The notes under the pieces were generated by a model. That model saw only the letters and a program-made list of their open reading frames with translations. It made no database searches and was not told where the DNA came from. This document shows positions 37,976 through 49,207 of a DNA stretch of 64,000 nucleotides, piece after piece. A program made the position numbers and the translations under genes. Position 1 is the stretch's first letter; every line of letters begins with the position of its first letter. The stretch is from Epiperipatus broadwayi (Eukaryota > Onychophora > Udeonychophora > Euonychophora > Peripatidae): NCBI GenBank assembly GCA_028023455.1, contig JAQFVV010006293.1:2369844-2433843 (forward strand). Reading direction: 5' to 3'.

Positions 37976-40378
37976 GCTCAAATCATTTTTTTTATTACGA
38001 GTGAGATGTATTTTAGCATCAGGTTTCTGAGTTGAGTTTCTGATTGATAAACTCTTCATTAGTGAACTACTGAATTTTTGAAAATTTTATGAAGTATCTT
38101 TGAATTAAATTTTTCTAATATCTTTGTTTAATTGCTTTAAGATAATGAGAAGTTTATAATTAGAGAAGGGGTTGTATTGTTGGGTTACTTTCAATCTATT
38201 AACTTGTCAGATTAATAGTATTGTATCTTTATTTCAAAACTTTCATCAAATGAAAGAAATTCTAGATAAATTAACAAATGAATAATAAAGCTGAATTTTC
38301 TGGAATTTACATTTTTTTTAAAAATTATTATACATGAGAAAAAGAAAAAGGACTAGTGTTGCAGCAATATAGCATTATTTTAAATTCAATTGTAATTTTA
38401 TTTTTTAAAGGAACTTTATTGTATATTTAACTATGATTACTTTGTAAATTTGTCCAAATGATCTTAAACAAAGCAATTAAGTGATAACATTGGATTAATA
38501 TTATAAACAGCATAAATTAGAAAATGAGTAGAAATTATCAAAAATAAGAATACAGTATATATAGTAACCTTTTCTTCCGGTTTTTCCAACACACTTCTCT
38601 ACTTTATCCTACCTTCTTTATTGTACCCTACTAGACTAGCTCAATAATAAACCATCAAGTATAACAACAATAAAGTATAAAACTCTTTATCGGGCTTGAA
38701 ATTTTCTAAATATTAAAACATAAGAGACTTTAGGGATGATTACAAGAGAATGGTTTAATCATTGAGAAGTATATAAAATACACTCCACAATGGCAATGCT
38801 ATTGTGACAATTTTCCTGCTACTATCCTATTATAATCATTAGGAAAACTTCCACAACAAGCAATGACTAACAATATTACATTTAAATAGTGAAATAACTA
38901 CTCTTCTACAATTTGAGAATCCTAAAACAAAAAACATTAACCAAAATACATTAACTTAAAATAATTGATGCTATCCAATGGCTATCTCAGGAATCATAAG
39001 TATTCTATTCTAAAATCCAATATAACAATTAGATTGATAATTGAATTGCAAGAGGGATTTTACTAGAATCCAACCATTTAATAAAACATATTTACTATTA
39101 CAACCCTTGATTAACCTCCTATTGGAAACTTAATCTAACTATAATAATAAAACATGGAAATTAACACTCGCTATCTACTCATTACTTTCCCTTAAATAAT
39201 TTAATCTACTTTTGCTAAGATTTATTCTTATACTTATGTTAACAACAATTACTCTAAAATACGTATTTTCTTATCAACAAAGCTTCATCACACTATTATT
39301 ATCTACCAAGTGTAATTCAATGAAATATATCTCTTAATTAGTTAGCATTCACCCACTGTAATTAACTCCTTCAGAATTACAAACCTTAAAATATATTTGT
39401 TTAGCAACTTGTACTATGAAATTATATACTTTTAAATTATGATATAATATATATTTCAATTTATATTATTAAAATTTGAATGTGATGCTCAAACATATTT
39501 AGCTAATTTCTATTATATGCTCTCCATTTTGTAAGATTTAATAGTATTTTTCATATGGCTCTTCAAAATTCTTTTGCATCTAATAAAAATATGAAGTACC
39601 ATAAGCTTTCTTTAATATAGTTATAATTTAAAGTAATTGATAGTTAATGTATTAATTATAAACTCGTATGTATAGCTTCTCAAATGAGGTATGTAATCAT
39701 AATTTGCTATGTATCATTTTATGTAGATAATGAGCTTTATTGATATGATCTTGTGATGGAAATGACTCAGACTCAATAAAATTACTATGATAAAGTTCAA
39801 ATCAAAATATTCATTTATTTACAACACTAAGAATAAATAACAAACAATTATCCATATAAAGTTAAATACTTCATTAACAATAAAAAAAATAAGCATTAAA
39901 CTGTTTTACATTGACAGCAAATTATTTACATTCTTTATAAGTCCATAATGGTTATATAAAATCAACCCCTCCTATAGTTAGTATCTAGTTCTTTTTAAAA
40001 GTATAATTTTATTATCATGTATGCTTTCATATTGATCTGGTGTCTTTGCATCATTCATGAGTTATCTGGTGGCTATCTTCTTAGTCCGTTTCCTTACTAC
40101 CTGATATTTGTAGTTCTCATTATCATCCAAAAATTGTACCATTTAAATCGTATTTCATATTGCCAAACTTGTCATAAAATATTAACTATAATTTAATCAA
40201 CAAAAACATTGTTTGCTGTGGTAATAAAAAAATATAAAACAATATTTATAATGTAATTAAAATGAATACTAAGCTAAGAACTCTTTCCATATTATACAAT
40301 TCATTTATGCCTCCATTCTCTCTATCACATCTATGTTATAGTGTTCTTTGATCTGTTATTTTTACTCATCTAGTAATT
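37976..40378. other. AT-rich intergenic sequence, no gene seen
   Basis: There is no coding frame with a recognisable pattern and no repeat with clear ends. Confidence 0.5.
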
Positions 40379-40726
40379 TATTCAAATTACACCTGGGTCT
40401 CTTTTTGTGTGGATTTTTTTAATGCAATTTTGAAGTTAGCAATTCATATTTCTTCTTAATATCTTTTTATACAGTTTTCTTTTATGCGATAAAGAAGTTC
40501 ATATTTCACTTAAAATTGGGATTTCCCCATTTTATATACATGCATTAAGATTTATAAAAAGATGATGAAACAGAAGTGGAACTGGATCATTTCACAGCAA
40601 AAATGATTCGAGAAAGTCTTCAACTTTCTGGAAAGTCCTTTTCTTGTTAATGACACAAATTATGAACTAAATTCCAATGAAAGCTAAATAGTTGTATGTC
40701 TGTGTTATGTATGTGTATGTTTATAG

Positions 40727-40908
40727 TTTCTTTTATACACATATATACATGGAGAAACTTTTAGACAGAAAAAAGTTACAAGTAAAAATATTAAGAAATT
40801 TTAATTTCTACTTAAAAAGAATGTATCTTTAAAAGTTTTTAAATATTTTTATTTGTAACTTTTTTCTGTCTAAAACTTTCTCCATGTATATATGTGTATA
40901 AAAGAAAA
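40727..40908. repeat. Long hairpin (foldback) inside the TIR element
   Basis: Arms of about 67 bases (40727-40793 and 40842-40908) are reverse complements with only a few mismatches (for example TACATGGAGAAACTTTTAGA left, TCTAAAACTTTCTCCATGTA right), around a loop of about 48 bases. It may be a separate foldback insertion or part of the subterminal structure of the host element. Confidence 0.75.
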
Positions 40909-40956
40909 TTTAACCATTAGTCATTATTAACACAGTCACGGAAGTGTTATATATAT

Positions 40957-43156
40957 TGTAACGATACGGAGAAAGCGACTTAACGTCAACTGCACTACGG
41001 GGCGCCATCTAGGCATTTGAACCTAGAAAAATTTATAAAGTAGGCAGACACGTCAGTCAAAAAAAAAAATTATTATTCTTTTTTTTTAAATTTTGCATCC
41101 GGTCGTTAGTCCATGTCACTAGCTCAGTGGAATAGCAGAGATTTAAAAAAATTATCTAAGAGTATATATAAAAAAAAAGAATAAAATAAGCCACTGCCAG
41201 TAATTAATGCACAATCATTTATTTATGCACATATATATAAGATTTAAAACTATTTTAGTATTACTTTTACATTTTAACATTTAACATTATTTTTAACTTT
41301 ACCTTAGATTTTAATTTACATTTTAATTTCTATTATATTATAAGTTTACATTTTAATTAAGTTCGCACAGATGGGATTATAAAAGCTTGTTTTAATATAT
41401 TGCTATACATCGGTTACATAGATTACACGGTTAAAAACATTTCAAAGAAAACATAAACGATCAAAAGATAAAATCATTGATACAGGCAATTGCAGAGGGA
41501 AATTTATAAGTAACCCAGTAGTATTCACCATAAGATACTTGCATTGTCACCAATGATTTAAAAGACATCCGAATAAATACATTTTAGATACTCACCGTAA
41601 GGTATCATTATTTATCGAATGTCTAAATATTTTGATCAAATATGGAAACGCAAAACATAGTTAACCAATAAACAATCCATGCAAGCGTCTATAAACAACT
41701 TAAATTTAATGCATTTTTATTTAGGGTCAAGTATGAATAGACCACATAGATTTGCTTTTGAAAATAAACATTCTATCCCTATTTAACCTTAGGTTAAAAT
41801 TCGTAGTCAAACCGGCATCAATTCATCTGATATATCGATGTATTCAATGTAATAAATTACGGCAGCACAAAAAGATTAAGAAAAGACATTGACTCTCAAT
41901 CAGATAGGAATATTACATCTATCTAACAAGAAGAACAATAATAAAAAAAACTCCATAGAAAGGAACTGCGTTCTCCGTCTTATAATTCCTTCCATAGGCA
42001 AACGGAAGTGTGCGGCGTATGAAGCGATTCTGCCCGTAGCGAATCAATATTACATCTACTAATTACACCAATATATCCAATCCATTGACCCAATTTAACC
42101 ACGAAACAAATAACCTAAGATAACCCTCCCCTAATATAACTTTACAAATCTATACAGCCATTCACGCCCGACTTAAGTTTAACATTGATATATTTTAATT
42201 TATCGGAAAACAGAAATCATAAATAAACTTAAAGAACAAAATTAAATAAATGGAAATGATTTTACACAAATAAATAAAAAATACATCAAATAACATTTTA
42301 ACTACTTTAGTCAGATAGGAAACTAATGCAATTATTTTAAATACGAAAAGTTTTTAATTTAATGTTCATTAATTGTAAGGTTCTTACGGTTTTTAAAACG
42401 TCCAACTTTATCCGTTGCTTGCCATGAACGTGAATTCCCACGCCGTCCTAAAGAGGTTAATGTTCTGAAGGCCGATTTATTTATCCATCCGGAGATTTTT
42501 TAATTTAGTTGGTCCTCAATGTAGGAAACGATAGTTCATTTCTCCTTTCTTTAACAGCTGAAAGAATTGACCGTGCATCTGTCAATTCCTCCAACTCCGT
42601 ACTACTACATATAGTCACATCGTAATAATCAATTTCCAGTCACTGATTAATAATTTCCAAATTTTCCTTTTATATTAATGTGAAGGATTGAATTTACATT
42701 ACGTCACCGATGCGATGGTCCTTTCGCTGCGGTCCGATTCCATAGGGATTTCTTCTTATTTGCTAACAGTTTCTATTGTTTTTCTATCTGACCGGTATTT
42801 TTACATTTAAATGCCGAAGGCTGGTTTAGATTTAACTAATTAACAATCATTTCCATTTCTGATTAATTAACCTGTTTTCCAAATCAAAAATATATTTAAA
42901 GATAAATTTAAAGATATAATTTCATCTCCAAATCTTTTTAAAATTTAGTTTTAAAATACTTTTTCTTTAATAAAGTTTTATTTTAATAATTTTTCATTAT
43001 CTGTGCGATTTAATATATAAGAGTTTAAGATGATATTTAATTTCAATTTTTAATTCTTAAAGAAAATTTTTAAATGCGAACTTTTTAATTTACTTTCATG
43101 TTTAATAAATAAAAATAAAAAAAACAACAATGTAACGAACGTCTGTGCTCGTTACA
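40957..43156. mobile_element. Solo-LTR-like insertion, about 2.2 kb, TG...CA ends
   Basis: The insertion starts TGTAACGATACGG and ends GTGCTCGTTACA, so it has the TG...CA ends and short inverted termini (TGTAACG/CGTTACA) typical of Ty3/Gypsy-type LTRs. It is flanked by ATATAT on both sides (40951-40956 and 43157-43162), consistent with a 4-6-bp target duplication. It is visibly less AT-rich than its surroundings. I saw no internal copy of the 5' end, no primer binding site and no long open frame. A solo LTR left by recombination is the simplest reading, although 2.2 kb is long for one. A short non-autonomous element is the alternative. The orientation cannot be fixed. Confidence 0.6.
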
Positions 43157-43261
43157 ATATATAATTGCATTCATGGAAGTGCATTCTCTAACAGCTAGAC
43201 ATAGCAGTCTAGATATTGTGAGCTTCATAAACAATTAGTAAAATCATCATCTCAAAGTTTA

Positions 43262-43372
43262 ATTACCGACTACATTGTCGACAGAAAACCATTAACACAG
43301 CACGAGATTGACGTTGGCACTAATTGTATTTCCTCTTGTGATGAATCTGATGTCTTACCAGTTAACAAATGA
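43262..43372 (+). pseudogene. Short transposase-like frame in the TIR element (piggyBac-like N-terminus?)
   Basis: An open stretch ends at TGA 43370-43372 and encodes VDRKPLTQHEIDV followed by an acidic/serine patch SSCDESD. Many piggyBac-type transposases begin with a KPLTxxEI-like segment followed by an acidic region. Only this fragment remains, the rest of a transposase is missing, and the flanking duplication does not fit piggyBac, so the assignment is tentative. Confidence 0.25.
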
Positions 43373-43732
43373 TCCACATTTTGGCAAATAGCGATAATGA
43401 TTAAAAATATGTATGAAAAAATGTACACATAAAAACATGTTTGAATAAAATTAAATAGTTAATATAAAAAGTAAAAAACGTTTGTCATGTATCAATTTTT
43501 TTCAAATATTTGAAACTTATTATTAGTCATACTTTATTTCCTTATTTTTTTATGCAAATTTTAAAGTAATTTTACCTTTTTCCTTTAGTTTTATGCGAAT
43601 TTTTAAAAATTATGGAACATATCTCACATTTTTCAAGGTAAGTTAAGTCTATTTTTGTCTGATTTTTTTAATGCAGGTTTTCTGTAGAACCTATCTACCA
43701 CATAAAAAGAGACCCAGGGATACTATTCAAAT

Positions 43733-46430
43733 ATAAAATATTTGTTTTGTACATAGTTTTACCTTCAAGTAAATCTATCAAGATTTAGAAAAAAAATATA
43801 AAATCCTTTAAATACTTCGGTTCCCTTTGATGCCTCCTATATTATTATTTACTAAAAAACTCCCACTTAACTATTCCTCATTTCTTCAGGATGATATTTT
43901 ATCCTATCCTGGAATTTTAACTCATCTTCCTCAATTGTGTATTTGGCATCTATTACTATACTAATTTTAGACTAACAACTTAATATGATCTTTCCCATGC
44001 GATAATTTTCTATCCATGTCTACGATCATGTTACACAATGAATAATCTATTTCAAATATTATTATCAATAGGATATTTTTTATCTTTATAACAAATCAGA
44101 TCATGATATTGTTTTACATTAACATTCATTCTTTCTTACTTTCATAAATACATTATATTTTATAATAAGTTTTTCATTCCTTTCAGATAATCCTATTACA
44201 TTTAATTTCTTAAAGTATATACTGGTCAAAATGTATAGTTAACATTATGTCCCTCCCCCACCCACTTTTACATTATATACTCTCTTCCTATATTTAAGCA
44301 TACCTTTAACATTATTTTACCAAATTGCAAGCATAAATTCTTTAAATTGTCACTAGGACAAATACTTTGCATTTATATTTCATTTTAAATAAGAAAAATA
44401 TTAGTGCTAAATTTAAAATTAAAATCTTTTTTAAAACCCATTTCCCATTACTATTTTAATATTACAATGCTTACTCTGTAAATATTTACCATTCATCACA
44501 CATTGAGGTAGTTCTCCAATCTTCTCTCTGTTAAAAGATATGTATAGTTAAACATTGAACAACAAGCATAAATGATGAGACAATTTTAAATTGGATGCAT
44601 TCTTCCTTCCTAGCTAGTTTTAAAGTTGTATTGTGCATAATCCTATTTTTCAAAATCCACTATGAAAAGTTTAATGAATATTTTAAATAAATCTCCACTT
44701 TATACTCTCACATTGCACAAACTTTTAAACATATTCAAATAAGTCATCAATAAGTTTACTTTCTGATTTCTCTTCTTTTCTGTTATTCATTAGTCTTGTA
44801 AAAATTTCAAACACTTATTGAATAAATTACACAGATTTTTTTTTTCCATTTTAATATTCAGTTCTTAAAGGCTATCATAAAAATTAATCTTCTATTTAAA
44901 CCTAAGAAATCTTAATTGAAGTTTTATTTATATTTTTTTATATTAAGTATAGGATTCAAACAAAGATTAACTTTTCTTGCATTCAACACTCATGAGTAAT
45001 TAATTATCCTTAACATTCTATAAGATATTTCTATTAGATTTGAAAATTTATTTCTAGCAGTTTTTAATCTGTTTTTCACATTTAATCTATGATTAATAAA
45101 AGCCCTTAATTTAGCATAGACAAATGAATGTTTTCTTATATGGCTATCATCATGTTTCTCTCTGAAGTAATGCAGTTGTATTTTCCTTTTCATGGGAATC
45201 ATAGCTCACAATTAAAATAACTTGGAATTTTTTTAAACTTTTTTCTTGGATATAAGTGGATGATCAGGATTAGCACTTCTGTCATAATGAAGATTAGTTT
45301 ACTCCATAGTATTAATTATTAATTAAAAAATATTTCATATCCTTAGAGATCTTTGTGAATATGATGTTTCCTGCTTAAGACTTTAAATATTTTAATTTTT
45401 ATAGCTTTTTTTTGTATGGAGAAAATAGAGACTGCTATTTACTTTTTAAAAAAAAAAAACTCCGGTATAAAGTAACATCAGAACACTACTTACTAAACTC
45501 TCATTGGCCAATCTCCCAAATCAACTATTATTACTTTTAAACAAAATGTCTTTCTGTTTCTATTTGAAATATTAAAATCAATAAACGTTTTACAAATAAA
45601 TTAATTTAAATCATTTGTTAAAAACTACAGTTCCAATTATATTTTTAATATACGATATTATTAATTCAATTTAAATACAAAGTTTAAGAATAAATATTTT
45701 TGTTTACAAGACATTATAATAATTTTAAAATAAATTCTTATCTTGTGGTAGATAATTTTTCCTTCAGTTAACTACAATTTTAGTCTTTAGCTTTTAAAGG
45801 AACATTGCATGAAAATAAATTAAAGTCAAATTTATAAGTAACAACGTTTATTTAAATGGACAAATATTGTATTAAAAATTATATGATAGATTATTATATA
45901 AATTACTTATAACTAACAATGATTATTAAATTTCTACAGAATTCTCTTTTTAATTCTTATGTATTAAGTCATTTATTACTGTTATACCCAAGTTTATAGC
46001 ATTACTATTATTTAAATTATAAATTTAAAATTTAGGAACTATAATTTATACTTTATATGCTATTCTTACCATGGATAACTGATCAAAAGGTATATACATC
46101 ATATAATTTAGCATTTTTTAATATTGAACAATAGTCATGTGACTCACAAGTTTCAAGTTAATTTACAGAGATAATTGAAATGATTTTTTTCATGTTATTT
46201 TTTATGATTTGTATCCCTTCAAAGACATGCATCTTGTTAAAGACTTGAAGGTATATGTAGTAATGCCCATGTTTTTGTATACATATCTTATTCAGAAATT
46301 TTTTTTATCCCTTTGACATATTGTTTCTATTTTGCTAATAAAAATATTTGGATATCTTTTATAAATTATTACATACAAATGTACATCTGATACACTGTAT
46401 GGAAAAATGAACAAAAAAGGTAGCATGAAT
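43733..46430. other. Intergenic sequence with possible coding debris
   Basis: There is no confident gene. The minus-strand frame 44990-45202 encodes a basic peptide (REKHDDSHIRKHSFVYAKLRA...) whose composition looks protein-like and could be a transposon fragment, but no family is recognised. Confidence 0.4.
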
Positions 46431-48562
46431 GTGTGAATAGAAACCCTGAGCACTGATTTTATAAGTTTGTTGATATTCTTGTTTTTGTTGTTGAATATTA
46501 CTGGAATCATAATTCTGATTTTTTCAACACCCTGTCATTCAAAAAAAAGTGTGCTCGTGTTTCAATCTCTTTATAACATAGAGTACACTAACTACCAGGA
46601 TTTATGGATTCTCTTGAATTTGTTGAGGTATAATGTGGGCAGGAATTCTAAATTTAGTTTTATTAAGAAGTCAAAATATTTTGGTACTAGTGACCAGAAG
46701 TTAAATTTGTGACATAGTTGATGTTTAATATGGGTTTTGCTTTGTAGTGGGGATATGGATAGTCTAATGAGTGCACTTCTCAGTATTTATATTTATTTTT
46801 GGGTGGGCAAACATGAAGATTTTGAATGGATAATAAAGGTTTTAAAAGTTCTTCCAAATATTTTAAGTTTAGGGACATTGGTCAGTAGGTGTTATTTTAA
46901 AGTGATCTCTAGATTTTAAAAAGTTTTAGCACACAATAAAATTATGTAAAATGTATAAATATTGTGTAGTCCTAGTCCATTTTCAAAAAGTGAATTTTGT
47001 AAACATTTAATTGAGATAGCTGATGTGCATCTATCCCAAAGAAGTTTTCTGCATAGTGAGTAAATATGGTTAGTAAAGGCTTTGGTAAAGAGCATTACAG
47101 AAGTATAACGTTATTTTTATCATTGCTGATATGTTAAACAGGGATGTGAAAGATACCATTTCTCAAGTGATCTAACAGCGTTTTCTTTTAAGCTGTTCTT
47201 AAATTATAATCTGTGTTGCTTAGATAAAGGGGAAAATCCAGTAAAGTATTAGGCATTCTTTTAATGTGTTTTTTAAGACAGGTTTTAGTGTATAGCTGCC
47301 ACACACATAATTTTTTCATATTAAAGACAAGTTTATATTCATTGGTATATTTTGAGATTATCTGAAGAAGTTGTGCTATTTGTTCTTAGGATTGTAAAAA
47401 TATTGAGATATTATCCATAAAGGCTATACATAAAATGTTTGTAATAAGACTAGGCCACATTATATTCCTGATAGTTCTTTTTCTATAGTTTTAATTAGTG
47501 GATTAACATATGTGGTGAATAGAAGTGTGCTTAGAGGGCATCTTTGAGAGTTTGAACTAAGGTATAATTGGAAACAAAAAGTTTTTCTATTTAGGGTTAT
47601 ATATATATATATTTCTCTGTTTAGTAAAATATTTGTGAGAAGGTATATCAATGGTTTGAGAATGAATGCATTGGCATGTAGACTGATTAGTATATTTGGA
47701 TTTTGTCAAATGTAGATTTATTATCTAATTGAATTATAATCAGACTATATTTTTTGTTGCATCTGATATAATCTATTGTTGTTTTGAATATAAAACTTGC
47801 TTGATTAGTTGAGGAGCTTTTTTTTTTGCAAATTGCATATTTAAAATTTGTGGCAAAAAATTATGGCTCTATTTTATCTTTGATGATTATTCATTCTAGC
47901 ACCTTTATTCCTAGCGGACACATGGATAATAGTCTAAGATTTATTAGTTTGGTTAGTGTTTCTTGATTTTTTAAAAGTGGATAGATGCCTTGTACTCTAT
48001 ATATTTTTTTTGTTAAGAAGTTTGCTAAATTGGAAAGATATTGGGAGGTAAAATTGTTTAAATGAACAAATACAAAACTTGATATTCCATGTATCCAAGG
48101 AAGACTTGAATCTGATGTTTTATTTAGTTTTAGTGTGAATTCTTTTGGTTAGAAAACAGTCCCTTCCTCAGATGAACCAAGAAAGCAGGAGTGGATGTCA
48201 AAAGGCTTGTATATTTGAAGCTCATCTCTAAAATATAGATAGATTGATTTTAGAATAAACTCACCACAAATTATTTTGTTTTGCATCTTGAGGGCACCTT
48301 GGATCCAAACTAAAAGTAGATGCCTCAATGCCCATTTAATATATTGCCTAATTGTAAAAATATTTATTTATTTATTTTTTCTTAATTGTTAAATATTGTT
48401 AAGGAATTGGCATGTGAATTTATAGATATTTTTTAAAACTGATAATTTGGGCTAATCATTATATGATGAAGAAATTACATAATTTTTTGTGGATTCATCC
48501 AATAGTCTCATAAGACCTGTTAGCAATGGGGTATTCAGTTTATTGTATAGAATATTATATTA

Positions 48563-49207
48563 GTAAGAAAATCAAGTCATACATCACATGAGTTAACTTA
48601 TTAAGCTTGTATTACAAATGTAATATAATGAGTAGGCTAATAGCTCTAAACAAACTTTTCCGATAAATGCCAGAAGTGAAAGCATTTAAAATCTCTATAT
48701 AGAATTATCCCTATCCCCATATGCTTTCTCTTCCAGCATTTATTGGAAAAGCTTGCTTAGAACTATTAGCACACTCATTATATTATATTTGTAGTGCAAG
48801 CTTAATAAGTTAAGTTACGTGATATATGACTTGATTTTCTTACTATTATAGTTTTGCTTTTGAGGCTTTGGCAAAGTTATATTGCTAAAACTATTAATAT
48901 ATGATGTATCTAAATTTAGTTCAGTTCCATATAGCTATTTAAGTTATATAGCTGGATTTGAAGGCATACAGTTGTCTGAAAATTTTGGATTTCTACTTAA
49001 TAGTTAAGTATTAGATAAATTCTGTGCTTGAGTTGGTATTTTGACTCTAGTGTTTGAATATCCTAGCACCTCACTGATGAGAGCCATCAGCTCAAAACTG
49101 GTTTAGGAATAGGGATAATTCTAGATAAAGATTTTAAATGCTTTTTCTTCCAACATTTATCAGAAAAGCTTGTTTAGAGCTATTAGCATGCTCATTATAT
49201 TACATTA
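48563..49207. mobile_element. Hammerhead-bearing repeat (retrozyme/Penelope-terminal-repeat-like), complex insertion
   Basis: Three pieces of one repeat unit lie here. Piece A (48563-48700) is on the minus strand. Piece B (48719-48843) is its inverted partner, giving a hairpin with arms of about 125 bases. Piece C (about 48990-49207) repeats B in direct orientation: ATGCTTTCTCTTCC at 48721 recurs as ATGCTTTTTCTTCC at 49138, a spacing of 417 bp. Piece C is preceded by a mutated hammerhead motif. So B and C look like the end of one unit followed by the start of the next, head to tail. No protein is encoded. The whole block interrupts the LINE at 46430-50850, between its endonuclease and RT. The nearest known designs are animal retrozymes and Penelope-like terminal repeats; membership in either is inference. 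Confidence 0.6.
49062..49107 (+). ncRNA. Degenerate type I hammerhead ribozyme
   Basis: CTGATGA (49074-49080) is followed by stem II GAGC/GCTC (49081-49084 with 49090-49093, loop CATCA) and then AAAA where GAAA is required. The invariant G12 is therefore mutated. CCTA (49062-49065) can pair with TAGG (49104-49107) as outer stem I, but the inner stem I partner TGAG is deleted and stem III is only AC/GT. It is homologous to the better copy at 53541-53594, is clearly recognisable and is probably inactive. Confidence 0.6.

Larger units (their letters stand above)
40379..43732 (+). mobile_element. DNA-transposon remnant with TIRs and a 9-bp duplication, interrupted by an LTR insertion
   Basis: The element body is 40388-43723. 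It is flanked by the direct repeat TATTCAAAT (40379-40387 and 43724-43732). Its ends are inverted copies: CCTGGGTCTCTTTTT.TGTGG just inside the left end and its complement CCACATAAAAAGAGACCCAGG at the right. A 15-base direct repeat, GATTTTTTTAATGCA, lies just inside each end (40412-40426 and 43661-43675). Without the nested 2.2-kb LTR-like insertion the element would be about 1.1 kb, so it is non-autonomous or internally deleted. A 9-bp duplication would suit a Mutator-like element. A piggyBac element would need TTAA, which is absent. The superfamily is therefore open. Confidence 0.65.

Noticed and set aside
40388-43723. Complete piggyBac element
   Set aside because: No TTAA at the ends, a 9-bp duplication instead, and only a tiny transposase-like fragment.
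47361-47385. CTGAAGA motif as another hammerhead
   Set aside because: No GAAA after a stem II of plausible length and no stem III.
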